64,000 nt of DNA from Saccharofermentans sp. (GCA_016292135.1 JAEFAZ010000005.1:1-64000), one strand, 5' to 3'; counted from the stretch's first letter, positions 17,928 to 27,338 are shown. A program made the numbers and translations. The notes: generated by a model from the sequence alone, not told the origin.

Positions 17928-18227
17928 TCATTCGATCGTGAAGATACCCAAAGTACCCGTGACTTCCAGTATCTCATACACCTCTCTCGTCGGGTTCTTT
18001 ATGATCATCCCGCCGAGACGGCTCATTGCCTTATGCGCCGACAGGATCACCCGAAGGCCCGCTGAAGAAATATAATCCAATTTCCCTATATCCAGGATAA
18101 GCCTTTCCGCGCCATCGATAGAGGCCTTCAGTTCTGCCTCGAATTCAGGTGCGGTAGTCGTATCCAGCCTGCCCCCAAGCACAAATGTCAAATCCCTGCC
18201 ATTGGCGATCTTCCTGACATCCAGCAC
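17928..18227 (-). CDS. STAS-domain protein (anti-sigma-factor antagonist-like)
   Basis: The 99-residue protein is a single STAS domain. Its hallmark is LDIGKLDYISSAGLRVIL near residue 50, where the Ser-Ser pair holds the serine that partner kinases phosphorylate in SpoIIAA and RsbV. It would act in the cytoplasm by sequestering an anti-sigma or related switch protein. I chose the GTG at 18227, eight bases after GGAGG, instead of the upstream ATG at 18269, which lacks a site. No anti-sigma kinase, sigma factor or PP2C phosphatase gene is visible nearby, so the partner is unknown. It seems to head the operon with the serine acetyltransferase gene. Confidence 0.85.
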   Translation of the reverse strand: MLDVRKIANGRDLTFVLGGRLDTTTAPEFEAELKASIDGAERLILDIGKLDYISSAGLRVILSAHKAMSRLGGMIIKNPTREVYEILEVTGTLGIFTIE

Positions 18228-18304
18228 TGCGATCACCTCCTGTTCTATACAAGAGAGATTATAGCACATTTACCGGGATCAGTTAGCAATCAACGAAAAA
18301 GGGA

Positions 18305-19309
18305 TCAGGAGTCCTTGCCATAGAACATGAGTCTCAAACTGTCGGGGACCAGGGTAAACTCGATCCTGTTGCCCGAAAAGTCCTCGCCGTCGTAGTTTCC
18401 GAGCAGGATCTTGTTCGCGGGCGCTTCCACTGTTATCTTCGAACACTGGAAGCAGTCCGTGGCTGAAGAATCAGTATGCGTACCCTTCTTATACCGGCCG
18501 AGAAGGCCGAGAGCGCGGACGAGGGCCACATCGTCTATTACGCAGACATCCATCAGTCCGTCAGAGACCCTGGCGGCAGGCGCCGGATGGAAACCGTCGC
18601 CATAGTAGCCTCCGTTGCAGACGGCTACCATCGTATATCTGTCCTTCTCGGATCTTGAGGGCTTCCCGTCTGCCCTGTTGGAAGTATAAAACATATCGTG
18701 ACCGCGGTTGCCGATAAGCAACGTTACGGCTGATGTCATGTAAGCCGTCCTGCGGACGAATTTGGACTTGGGATTCTTGGCGACTTTGGCCTTGGCCATG
18801 GTCTGAACATCTGTATCAAACCCGATCGACGCCACATTGTTGCACCAGGCCGAACACTCGGGGATGAGCTTGCCCGCCGTATCGTAAGACTCCACCTTGA
18901 TGAGGTCGATGTCTGCTATCCTTATGTTTCCCGTGAGGATGTCCGACAGACAGAGTTCCTTGTTGGATCTATGCTGCTCATCCATTACCGTTCTCGAAAA
19001 ATCGTTGCCTGTACCGAGCGGCAACACGCCCATGGGGACCCGGCTTCCTGCGAGAGCATTGGCGATCTCGTGGATCGTGCCGTCCCCGCCGGTTGCGATG
19101 ACAACGGTATCACATTCTTCAACTGACTTGCCTTCGTAAGCCTTTCTTATCTCTTTTGCGATCTCAACGGCATGCCCCGCATACTCGGTCTGCCTGATCT
19201 CTACGGATGCCGTGTGCGTGGAAGACATGGAATTGAGCATCGCGATGAACGCCTCGAATTCCTGCTGCCTCGCTTTACTGTTAACTACAAAGACATATTT
19301 CATATCCAT
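18305..19309 (-). CDS. Diacylglycerol kinase-family lipid kinase (YegS/DgkB type)
   Basis: The 334-residue cytoplasmic protein has a DAGK catalytic domain at about 5-140 with the nucleotide motif ATGGDGTIHEIAN near residue 70 and LPLGTGNDFSRT near residue 98, followed by the beta-rich C-terminal domain of the family, where GGYYGDGFHPAP and ISDG-like VSDGLMDV occur. Members phosphorylate diacylglycerol or a related lipid, returning it to phospholipid synthesis. The start is uncertain because neither ATG (19309 or 19303) has a clear Shine-Dalgarno. It lies after the rpmE terminator on the same strand, 77 bases before the STAS gene. Confidence 0.88.
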   Translation of the reverse strand: MDMKYVFVVNSKARQQEFEAFIAMLNSMSSTHTASVEIRQTEYAGHAVEIAKEIRKAYEGKSVEECDTVVIATGGDGTIHEIANALAGSRVPMGVLPLGTGNDFSRTVMDEQHRSNKELCLSDILTGNIRIADIDLIKVESYDTAGKLIPECSAWCNNVASIGFDTDVQTMAKAKVAKNPKSKFVRRTAYMTSAVTLLIGNRGHDMFYTSNRADGKPSRSEKDRYTMVAVCNGGYYGDGFHPAPAARVSDGLMDVCVIDDVALVRALGLLGRYKKGTHTDSSATDCFQCSKITVEAPANKILLGNYDGEDFSGNRIEFTLVPDSLRLMFYGKDS

Positions 19310-19365
19310 AGACTAATTATATATGACAGAAGATATTATTTCTCCGTTTTCGCCGAAAAAAGAAA

Positions 19366-19401
19366 ATTAAAAGGGCTACCTCACATAGTTTGAGATAGCC
19401 C
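19366..19401 (-). terminator. Terminator after rpmE
   Basis: On the minus strand an 11-bp stem with one G-T pair (19401-19391 with 19383-19373) and a seven-base loop is followed by TTTTAATTTTC. It ends the rho-rpmE transcript just before the lipid kinase gene. Confidence 0.8.
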
Positions 19402-19423
19402 CGCCTTGATCAATATAAGATTA

Positions 19424-19624
19424 TCAAGATTTGCCCATACGCTTGTTGAACTTATCAACACGTCCGCCTGTATCAACGAGTTTCTGCTTGCCTGTGTAGA
19501 AAGGGTGGCACTTGGAGCAGATGTCAACACGGAGCTCGGGCTTCGTGGACCATGTCTCAAATGTCTCACCGCAAGCACAACGGACTGTTACCAGCTGGGC
19601 CTTGGGATGGATGTCAGATTTCAT
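19424..19624 (-). CDS. rpmE: Ribosomal protein L31, zinc-binding form
   Basis: The 66-residue protein matches L31: it begins MKSDIHP, carries CACGETFET and [14 protein letters not shown], and ends [11 protein letters not shown]. The CxC plus CxxC set marks the zinc-containing (C+) paralogue. L31 bridges the ribosomal subunits. I chose the ATG at 19624, eight bases after AGAGG; a GTG at 19633 overlaps that site. It follows rho by about 115 bases on the same strand, an order usual in Firmicutes, and is closed by the terminator at 19366-19401. Confidence 0.97.
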   Translation of the reverse strand: MKSDIHPKAQLVTVRCACGETFETWSTKPELRVDICSKCHPFYTGKQKLVDTGGRVDKFNKRMGKS

Positions 19625-19737
19625 TTTTTTCACCTCTCAATCAAAGATATGACGCGTATCCTCTTCGTACGTATGCCATACCGGATTTTCGTGTTAGCGG
19701 GAAATATATTACTTTAATATATCCCTCTTGTCAACCG

Positions 19738-21528
19738 TCAGTCGTCTGCAACAAAGGATTTCCTTGCCGACTCGATAAAATACCTGTTCGAAGACGTCTT
19801 CTTCATGAAATCGATGACTGCCGAAGTTGCCGCAACAGTATCGACCTCTGCGATACGCTTGCGGACCGTCCATACGACGTCAAGATCGTATTTATCGATG
19901 AGGAGATCTTCCCTTCTCGTACCGGACTTATCGACTGCAATGGCCGGGAAGCACCTTCTGTCAGCAAGTTTCCTGTCGAGAACGACTTCCATGTTGCCTG
20001 TTCCCTTGAACTCCTCGAAAATGACTTCATCCATTCTCGAACCTGTCTCGATAAGGGCTGTTGCGATTATCGTAAGGGATCCGCCGTCCTCGATGTTACG
20101 TGCGGCACCGAAGAAACGCTTAGGTCCGTATAGGGATCCCGGATCAAGACCGCCGGACAGGGTCCTGCCGGTAGGGTTGATCGTAAGGTTATATGCTCTT
20201 GCAAGTCTAGTCATGGAATCCAGGAGGATAACGACATCCTCGCCGTTCTCTACCATACGCATTGCATGTTCGAGCACGAGTTCAGTAACCTTAACGTGGT
20301 TCTCGGGGCGCTTATCGAATGTGGAATATACGACTTCGCCCTTGATGGATCTTTGCATGTCCGTAACTTCCTCCGGACGCTCGTCGATCAGGAGAACGAT
20401 GAGCTTGCAGGAAGGATTATTGGCTGTGATGGAATTTGCGATCTTCTGGAGCAGGATAGTCTTACCTGCTTTAGGCGGAGAAACTACCATACCTCTCTGT
20501 CCCTTTCCGATAGGACAGAACAGGTCGATGATCCTGGTGGAGATATCTTCCTTCTCAGTCTCGAGAGTAAGTCTCTCATTAGGGTAGATAGCCGTAAGGC
20601 TTTCGAATCTGGGACGCTTCTTGAGGAATGAGCTGTCACCGTCTTCAGGGATCTCGATGCCGTTAACGGATATGATCTTCTTTAAAGGGGCAAATCTTTC
20701 CTTGCCTCTTATCGGTGCTACAAGACCTTTTATCCTGTCACCCTTTCTGAGACCGAACCTTCTGATCATCTGGCCGGGCACATATCCGTCATCTTCACCG
20801 GGAAGGAAATTTGTCGTATGGACGAATCCGCAGAAATCATTCTTTTCGGAGCCGATCGACAGGATGCCTTCGATCTCCCTGTAGGATTCTTCAACGGGTG
20901 CAGGCTGGGGAGCATCAAAGCCGTTCCTTAACATCTCCTCTTCTTCCGCCGCGATCATCTCGGGCGTTACTTCAACCTGGGTAAGTTCTTTATCGGGACC
21001 GAAGGACAGCCTTCTCTTCTTGGATTTTACGGGCTGGGGAGCAGCTTCTTCCGCCTTGGGTTCGGAAGGCGCGGGCTCTTCCGCAGGCTTATCCTGCTTT
21101 TCTTCCTTCTTCTTTTCTTTAGTCTTTCTGCCGCGCTTCTTGGGAGCTGCCTCAGTTTCCTCCTTGGCTTCTTCCTTATTCTCTTCTTCAGGCTTTTCGG
21201 GAGCCTTATCTTCCTTTACTTCTTCCTTTGCTTCCTCTTCCGCCTTTTCCTTTGCGGATTTCCTGCCGCGCTTCTTGGGAGCGGGCTGCTCAGCGTCTTC
21301 TTCCTTCTTTGCCTTGGAAGTCTTGCCGCGCTTCTTGGGAGTTTCTTCTTTTGCAGGTGCGCTGTCCTTGTCTTCAGGGGTTGCTTCAGGAGCCTTGCCC
21401 GTGATCTTTTGGATCAGTTCTTCTCTTGTCTTTCCGACAACTTCTTCAGGTGTAAAATCACCGAAAGCCAGAGCAATCTGCCTGAGATCGTCCGTGGATT
21501 TGGACATGATATTCTCATATTCGTTCAT
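19738..21528 (-). CDS. rho: Transcription termination factor Rho with long charged insertion
   Basis: The 596-residue protein is a hexameric RNA helicase that ends transcription. It has an N-terminal Rho_N helix bundle (about 7-45), a Lys/Glu/Ala/Pro-rich insertion (about 46-190), the RNA-binding cold-shock-like domain (about 215-290) and the ATPase core with Walker A (SPPKAGKT, 350-357), Walker B (VLLIDERPEE) and the R-loop region GTRREDLL. Compared with E. coli Rho (419 residues) the excess lies in the insertion, which holds basic patches near 65, 85, 130 and 170 (KKRGK/KKRGRK/KKRR). I chose the ATG at 21528 after AGAGG. A promoter with perfect TTGACA lies upstream; rpmE follows. Confidence 0.97.
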   Translation of the reverse strand: MNEYENIMSKSTDDLRQIALAFGDFTPEEVVGKTREELIQKITGKAPEATPEDKDSAPAKEETPKKRGKTSKAKKEEDAEQPAPKKRGRKSAKEKAEEEAKEEVKEDKAPEKPEEENKEEAKEETEAAPKKRGRKTKEKKKEEKQDKPAEEPAPSEPKAEEAAPQPVKSKKRRLSFGPDKELTQVEVTPEMIAAEEEEMLRNGFDAPQPAPVEESYREIEGILSIGSEKNDFCGFVHTTNFLPGEDDGYVPGQMIRRFGLRKGDRIKGLVAPIRGKERFAPLKKIISVNGIEIPEDGDSSFLKKRPRFESLTAIYPNERLTLETEKEDISTRIIDLFCPIGKGQRGMVVSPPKAGKTILLQKIANSITANNPSCKLIVLLIDERPEEVTDMQRSIKGEVVYSTFDKRPENHVKVTELVLEHAMRMVENGEDVVILLDSMTRLARAYNLTINPTGRTLSGGLDPGSLYGPKRFFGAARNIEDGGSLTIIATALIETGSRMDEVIFEEFKGTGNMEVVLDRKLADRRCFPAIAVDKSGTRREDLLIDKYDLDVVWTVRKRIAEVDTVAATSAVIDFMKKTSSNRYFIESARKSFVADD

Positions 21529-21647
21529 ACAAACCTCTTTTTCTGCTCGTGAATTATAAATTTTCTCTGAATTATTCCGCAAACAAAGAGCGGATCAAAA
21601 AATTAGATTCAATCATTCGGGAATCGTTTGTTCTCGTAAACAATGAA

Positions 21648-21676
21648 ACTTTATCATTACTGCCCCGCATTGTCAA
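21648..21676 (-). promoter_or_regulatory. Promoter of rho
   Basis: On the minus strand a perfect TTGACA (21676-21671) and TAAAGT (21653-21648) are spaced by 17 bases, about 120 bases before the rho ATG. The long leader would fit autogenous control of rho, though I see no strong hairpin in it. Divergent xylanase gene control must also lie in 21529-21789. Confidence 0.5.
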
Positions 21677-21789
21677 ATAAAACATATATAGGGGGATAAA
21701 TACTATAATTTGTCGGTTTTTCACAACCTTCCTTTGGTTTATATTATTAAAGGTTAGTTTTTTACCAGATTTCCAACACGGAGGTTAGT

Positions 21790-24357
21790 ATGAAAAAAGG
21801 TGTTAAGCGTATAGTTGCTTCGGCTCTCGCATCCGTCATGCTCTTATCTGTTGCATCGTGCAACAGCGTAAACACGGATGAGAGTTCTTCCGCAGGCAGC
21901 TCGGAAACAGAGATTTCCAAAGAAACAACTGAAACATCAAAAGAGGAACTTTGGACGATGCCGCCCATCCAGAGCAAGGTCTCTGCGGAAGGCACCATCA
22001 TCAAGAACGGCTTTTTCGAAGATGAAGATGTCAGCATGTGGTCCATCGAATGCGGCAGTTCCAAGATATCGGCAGGCAATGATGCCAATGAAGCATATTC
22101 GATCTATCCGAACTACGGAAAGATCGACAGAGACCCCTCCACATCTTCCCCTTATGACTGCTTTGCACAGGACATAACGGCAGATATCCAGAGCGGCGTT
22201 ACTTATGATTTCGAGTTTTTCGCAAAACTGTCTTCCGATTACGACAAGGCCCCTTCGGATCAGTGCCAGATCGACTTTGCCCCCTACCTTACGGTCGACG
22301 GGTCAACAAGTTATCTGGGATCTTATTCCAACGAGATCACTGGCGCTTGCAGCCAGCAGCTCAAACCCGGTGAATGGACAAGATTTGGCGGCACTTTCAC
22401 TCCCCAATGGAGCGGAAACCTCGATAAAGCGGTCATCCGTATTATCGAGCAGGGCACCGATTACGGCAATGGCACTTGCGTTAAGGGCGACTACTATATC
22501 GCAGGACTTATACTGACTCCCCAAAAGACGGATGAAGACTTAGGTCCCGCCGAAGTAGAGAAAGACATCCCGGATCTGTCCTCTGTTGTTGCATCCGATG
22601 ACGGCCTCGGAAAAGACGCTATCTGCGGTGTTTCCATCGTACAGTCCGAACTTTCCGATTCAAAACTTATGGAAATAGTAACAAAGCATTTCAATGCCAT
22701 AACCATCGGAAACGAACTTAAGCCTGACGCCATGTTCGGTTACAGCAACAACGCCGTCAGCAAGCTCGAGGAAGTTGAATTCAACGGCGAAAAGATGACG
22801 GTCCCCGTATTGGATCACTCCCGTGCAGATGCCATCCTCGACAAGATCCTTGAATGGAACACCAATAATCCCGACAAGATCATCAAGGTAAGAGGCCACG
22901 TCCTCGTATGGCACTCCCAGACTCCCGAATGGTTCTTCCATGAAGACTACGATGCCTCCAAGGACTATATTTCCAAGGCTGAGATGAATAAGCGTCTCGA
23001 GTGGTACATCAAGTCCATGATGGACTACTATACCGGTGACAGCAGCAAGTACAAGGGTATGTTCTACGGATGGGATGTCGTCAACGAAGCGATCAGCGAT
23101 AACACGAACACATACAGGACCCATGAGGAACCGGGCGGAGACAAGCTCACCGACTCAACTCACGGAAGCAAGTCATCCTGGTGGAAGGTCTATGGCAGCA
23201 ATGAATTCATCATCAACGCATTCAAGTTCGCCAACAAGTACGCTCCCGCTTCCCTTGAGCTCTACTACAACGACTACAACGAGTGCAACAGCAAGAAGTG
23301 CGAAGGCATCGTTAAGCTCATCAAGGACGTAAAGGCTGCCAAGGGTACGAGGATCGACGGTTTCGGCATGCAGGGACACTATACTGTTAACTCCCCTTCC
23401 GTAAGCCAGATCGAGTCCTGCGCAAGAGAGTATGCCAAGGTCGTTGACAAGGTCATGATCACCGAGTTCGACGTCAAGACCAGCGCCGGATTTGACGGAA
23501 GCAAGGAAAAGCTCCCCGAAGAATACAATCTCCAGGCTGTATACATCAACCAGCTTTACGAAGCACTCAAGGCTCTTGATAAGGAAGATAAGATCGACAT
23601 CTCCGGCTTCACGGTCTGGGGCGTTATCGATCCCCACTCCTGGCTCCAGTCCCAGAACAATGTAGGCGGAGCAGCAAACGGATCGACCAGACAGTATCCT
23701 CTCCTTTTCGACGGAAGATATCAGGCTAAGCTTTCTTACTGGGCTTTTGTCGATTCTTCAAAGCTCAACTTTGACATCAAGACCGTTGAACGTCCAACGA
23801 TGGATGTTAAGAACGGAACGGTAAAAGTCGACGGCAAGATCGACAAAGAATGGGACAAAGCGGAAGAAGTGCCTCTGTCGATAGTTCTCGGCGCCAAGTG
23901 CACAGGAACGGCCAAGCTCCTCTGGGATAAGGACAATCTCTACGTCCTCTTCAATGTCAAGGACTCTGTCCTGAACAAGGACAACGAGAACGCCTGGGAA
24001 CAGGATTCCATCGAAGTCTTTATCGATGAGAACAACAGCAAGGCCGGCGGATATGAGCCCGACGACAAGCAGTACCGCGTAAGTTATGAGAACTTCCTGA
24101 GCTTCAACGGTGACAAGTGTATCGAAAAGAACATGAAGTCAGCAGTTAAGCTCACGGATGACGGTTACATCGTTGAAGCATCCTTCAAGTGGACCGACAT
24201 CAAGCCCAAGGCCGGCGAGACATCCGTAGGTCTTGAGCTTCAGGTTAACGATGCAGGTTCTTCAGGCAGCCGTCTCGGCACGATCAGCTGGGCAGATGAC
24301 ACCGGCACGGGATACATGAATCCTGAGGTGTTCGGCACCATCAACCTGATCAAATAA
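21790..24357 (+). CDS. GH10 endo-1,4-beta-xylanase lipoprotein with N-terminal CBM-like and C-terminal CBM9-type domains
   Basis: The 855-residue protein cleaves internal beta-1,4 bonds of xylan. A lipoprotein signal ends at Cys24 (SVASCNS). A serine/threonine-rich linker is followed by a carbohydrate-binding-like beta-sandwich (about 65-250, CBM4/9/22-like). The GH10 barrel (about 260-660) has the acid/base Glu433 in WDVVNEA and the nucleophile Glu559 in ITEFDV. A C-terminal CBM9-type domain (about 668-855) begins at VKVDGKIDKEWDKA and includes EVFIDENNSKAG. GGAGG precedes the ATG. The enzyme would be tethered to the cell surface, releasing xylo-oligosaccharides. It is monocistronic, divergent from rho, and ends at a strong terminator. 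A weak TTCACA/TATTAT pair near 21720-21747 may be its promoter. Confidence 0.95.
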   Translation: MKKGVKRIVASALASVMLLSVASCNSVNTDESSSAGSSETEISKETTETSKEELWTMPPIQSKVSAEGTIIKNGFFEDEDVSMWSIECGSSKISAGNDANEAYSIYPNYGKIDRDPSTSSPYDCFAQDITADIQSGVTYDFEFFAKLSSDYDKAPSDQCQIDFAPYLTVDGSTSYLGSYSNEITGACSQQLKPGEWTRFGGTFTPQWSGNLDKAVIRIIEQGTDYGNGTCVKGDYYIAGLILTPQKTDEDLGPAEVEKDIPDLSSVVASDDGLGKDAICGVSIVQSELSDSKLMEIVTKHFNAITIGNELKPDAMFGYSNNAVSKLEEVEFNGEKMTVPVLDHSRADAILDKILEWNTNNPDKIIKVRGHVLVWHSQTPEWFFHEDYDASKDYISKAEMNKRLEWYIKSMMDYYTGDSSKYKGMFYGWDVVNEAISDNTNTYRTHEEPGGDKLTDSTHGSKSSWWKVYGSNEFIINAFKFANKYAPASLELYYNDYNECNSKKCEGIVKLIKDVKAAKGTRIDGFGMQGHYTVNSPSVSQIESCAREYAKVVDKVMITEFDVKTSAGFDGSKEKLPEEYNLQAVYINQLYEALKALDKEDKIDISGFTVWGVIDPHSWLQSQNNVGGAANGSTRQYPLLFDGRYQAKLSYWAFVDSSKLNFDIKTVERPTMDVKNGTVKVDGKIDKEWDKAEEVPLSIVLGAKCTGTAKLLWDKDNLYVLFNVKDSVLNKDNENAWEQDSIEVFIDENNSKAGGYEPDDKQYRVSYENFLSFNGDKCIEKNMKSAVKLTDDGYIVEASFKWTDIKPKAGETSVGLELQVNDAGSSGSRLGTISWADDTGTGYMNPEVFGTINLIK

Positions 24358-24377
24358 TCAGCAAAAGCCAAAGATAA

Positions 24378-24412
24378 GGGGCCTGTCTCAGTGTGAGACG
24401 GGCCCCTATTTA
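24378..24412. terminator. Bidirectional terminator between xylanase and hybrid kinase
   Basis: A 13-bp stem with one G-T pair (24378-24390 with 24394-24406) and a three-base loop is followed by TATTTAATTG on the plus strand and by a T-rich tract on the minus strand. It separates the convergent xylanase and sensor kinase genes. Confidence 0.85.
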
Positions 24413-24434
24413 ATTGCTTCATAATCTTTACTGA

Positions 24435-27230
24435 TCAATCTAATATTTTCCTGATCTTATCCACCGTAGCTGAATAAAGTTTGAGCAGAGCAGCGACACC
24501 GCTTTCGATAGCCGGGATATCTCCTTCTTTTGCGGCGTTTTCCTGTGCAAGAGCCGCATCAGAAAGTTCATCCGCGCCGATCGTCTTGGCCGTGCTCTTC
24601 AGAGCATGAACAAGTATCTGATAATCAGCTATATCTTTCTTCTCGAAATCCTCTCTGATGGCATCTGACTTATCCTTCCACTCATCAGCGAATGTCCTGA
24701 GCACTTCATAGTAGAAGGCCTCGTCTCCCGCACAATAGCTGATCGCGGCATCAGTATCGAAGCCGTTTTCGGATAAGAACTTCAAGCGGTCAACATCACC
24801 TTCCGGAGCAAACTCTATGGGAGCATCAGCGTCAGAATCCGGACTGATAGCTATGGCAGGTCCTTCATTGCCTGAAGACGGCGCCGTTTCGACATCTTCG
24901 ACCTTGTAGTGACCTGCAGGCAGATACTTGATAAGTAGTTCTTCGAGCTTATTTACATCGATAGGCTTGGACAGATAATCGTCAAAGCCCGCTTTGAGAT
25001 ATGTCTCCTTCGAACCCACGATGGCATTCGCAGTAAGAGCGATCACGGTGGTATCAGACGGCAGGATGTTCTGTTCTTTGAGCTTCTGCAAGGTCTCGAT
25101 ACCGTCCATCTTAGGCATCATGTGATCCAGGAAGACAATGTGATAGTGCTTTTTGCTGATCATCTCTATGGCATCAGGACCCGATCCTGCGAGATCAGGG
25201 ACTATGCCGTTAAGCCTCATCAGGCTCTTTGCGACCTTGAGGTTCATCTCGTTATCGTCAACGACAAGGATATCCGCATCTTTAATATGCAGTCTTCTGC
25301 GGTTGCCGGGAATAGTAGAACTCTTATGGAGTCGCTCGGCATAATTACCGATCGGACGGTCATCAACGATCCTCTGATGCAGGAGGAAAGAAAATTCCGA
25401 ACCCTTTCCGTATTCGCTCTTCACTTCGAGACGGCTTCCCATCATAGGAAGGAGTCTGTTGACGATGGTCATGCCGAGACCGGTTCCTTCGATATTACGG
25501 TTGCGCTTTTCCTCGATCCTTTCGAAAGATTCAAAGAGCTTATCCAGGTCTTCTTCACGGATGCCTATACCGGTATCCTTTACGGAAACAAAGAGATCGA
25601 TGCCGTCCGCATCACGTGACTGTTCACGGAAAGTGAATGCGATACTGCCCTTCTCGGTGTATTTGACCGCATTTGTCAGAAGATTCATTATTACCTGCGT
25701 GATCCTGATATCATCGCCGTAAAGGACGGAAGGCAGATTCTCATCAACATCGACAATAAAATCCAGACCCTTTGCTTTGGCGCGTTCCATGATGGAGATA
25801 GCAAGGTTATTGATTATCGAAGCGGTGTTATAGTTAACGGGAATGATCTCCATCTTGCCGTCCTCGATCTTGGAGAAGTCAAGGATCGTGTTGACAAGCG
25901 ATAACAAGGTCTTGCCCGCGGACTGGATATTCGAAGAATAATCAAGGATCTCTGGTTCTTCAGCCTCATGCAGTATCATCTCGTTCATGCCGAGAATGGC
26001 ATTGATAGGCGTACGGATCTCGTGTGACATATTCGCAAGGAAGTCACTCTTAGCCTTGTTCGCGGAATCGGCAAGTTCGATCTGCTCCTGCAGAGACGAT
26101 GACATCGTCTGCAGGCTTCGGGACAGGATTCCTATCTCGTCTTTACTTTGGACGCTCATCTGCTCACTGAAATCACCGTTGGCGTAATGCTCGGCAACAT
26201 TGGTCATCTTCTTCAAAGGCTTGGTAAGTGAACGAACCCATACCATGGCGATAAGGAGAGCAAATACGATGATGATGACAGAGACGAGCAGCAGCTGCAT
26301 CAGAAGGTTTCTTCTCGGAGCATTGATCTCCTGGCTCGGAGCATAGATACCGAGGATCATGCCGTTCTTGAGTTCCTTCAGGATGACCTTCTGTTCCTTT
26401 CCGTCCCGGGATCTGAACACGGAAAGTTCATCGAGGTTAAGATCCAGGATGCTGTGAAAATATTTCTGATCTTCTTCAGACAGATCGTTATAATCCTTAC
26501 CGTCCGGCATATCCTCATGATAGATGACATTTCCCTTGTTATCGATCAGGAAAGCATGTCCGGTCTCATAGACAGATACCTTCGCAACAGATTCCTTGAG
26601 CAGGTCCATGCTGATATCCATTCCGATGATGCCGACTGTGTATTCATCGTAGAAATACGGGATGATGTATGAGATCATGTCAACGCCGAGATTGGCATTG
26701 TAGTAAGGATCCATCCACATGGGTTTTCCGGTGGCAACGGGGATATAGTACCAGCCCACGTGTTCAAGGTCGTCTTTGTCGTAAAGGCTCATATCCGTCG
26801 GGACTGACGGCTGCCATGAATTATCGGCAAGGTTTATCGTGTACCAGAATCCGCTCGTCGGACCATAGTCATCAGGGTTATAACGCAGATAAACGGCCAT
26901 GGCGCCACGGGTATTCTCGGCAATGCTCTTTCCGAGCTCGGAAATATCATAAGTATACTTATCACGTTCTTCCTCATTTTCAAGGAATGCCGTATAGGTC
27001 TCTGCCCTCTTCTGAGCATAGTTGTAGATAGTACCGACAGACTGTTCTGTCGAACGGAAATTATCGTCGATAATATTTGCGTTATAATCAGCCGCCTTCT
27101 TCAGGATCTCCTGTGAGTCATCACTCAGGATCGCGTTAGTTCTCGTTGTTGATGTGATAAGGAACGAGCTGATAACAACAAATATGACGATAGAGATCAT
27201 CAGAACGAGCTTGGTCTGTATAGTCTTCAT
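24435..27230 (-). CDS. Hybrid sensor histidine kinase (dCache-HAMP-HisKA-HATPase-REC-Hpt)
   Basis: The 931-residue membrane protein begins with a helix (about 7-29), then an extracellular double-Cache domain (about 35-300, with VDMISYIIPYF and IGMDISMDL), a second helix (about 305-330) and a HAMP domain. The kinase core has the phosphorylated His in MSHEIRTPINAILG and an ATPase domain with N box and the DTGIGI/GTGLGM G boxes. A receiver follows (Asp in VFLDHMMPKMDG) and a C-terminal Hpt domain (His in LVHALKSTAKTIG). All phosphorelay modules are in one chain, so it must pass phosphate to a separate response regulator that is not adjacent. dCache domains usually bind small solutes. I chose the ATG at 27230 after AGAGGGG. 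Confidence 0.93.
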   Translation of the reverse strand: MKTIQTKLVLMISIVIFVVISSFLITSTTRTNAILSDDSQEILKKAADYNANIIDDNFRSTEQSVGTIYNYAQKRAETYTAFLENEEERDKYTYDISELGKSIAENTRGAMAVYLRYNPDDYGPTSGFWYTINLADNSWQPSVPTDMSLYDKDDLEHVGWYYIPVATGKPMWMDPYYNANLGVDMISYIIPYFYDEYTVGIIGMDISMDLLKESVAKVSVYETGHAFLIDNKGNVIYHEDMPDGKDYNDLSEEDQKYFHSILDLNLDELSVFRSRDGKEQKVILKELKNGMILGIYAPSQEINAPRRNLLMQLLLVSVIIIVFALLIAMVWVRSLTKPLKKMTNVAEHYANGDFSEQMSVQSKDEIGILSRSLQTMSSSLQEQIELADSANKAKSDFLANMSHEIRTPINAILGMNEMILHEAEEPEILDYSSNIQSAGKTLLSLVNTILDFSKIEDGKMEIIPVNYNTASIINNLAISIMERAKAKGLDFIVDVDENLPSVLYGDDIRITQVIMNLLTNAVKYTEKGSIAFTFREQSRDADGIDLFVSVKDTGIGIREEDLDKLFESFERIEEKRNRNIEGTGLGMTIVNRLLPMMGSRLEVKSEYGKGSEFSFLLHQRIVDDRPIGNYAERLHKSSTIPGNRRRLHIKDADILVVDDNEMNLKVAKSLMRLNGIVPDLAGSGPDAIEMISKKHYHIVFLDHMMPKMDGIETLQKLKEQNILPSDTTVIALTANAIVGSKETYLKAGFDDYLSKPIDVNKLEELLIKYLPAGHYKVEDVETAPSSGNEGPAIAISPDSDADAPIEFAPEGDVDRLKFLSENGFDTDAAISYCAGDEAFYYEVLRTFADEWKDKSDAIREDFEKKDIADYQILVHALKSTAKTIGADELSDAALAQENAAKEGDIPAIESGVAALLKLYSATVDKIRKILD

Positions 27231-27299
27231 CGATAATTCCCCTCTATTGTTCGAAAAAAGCTTACCTATCAATAATATAAAAAGAAGGTTGGATTTTCA

Positions 27300-27338
27300 A
27301 CTAAAAAACTAGAGGCTGCTCCGTATCCGGAACAGCCT
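27300..27338 (-). terminator. Terminator of mreB
   Basis: An 11-bp stem with one G-T pair (27338-27328 with 27323-27313) and a four-base loop is followed on the minus strand by CTAGTTTTTTAG. It closes mreB ahead of the hybrid kinase gene. Confidence 0.85.

Noticed and set aside
19803..21559. Long plus-strand open frames antisense to rho, including a Ser/Phe-rich one
   Set aside because: They mirror the lysine/glutamate-rich insertion on the other strand and have no ribosome-binding site.
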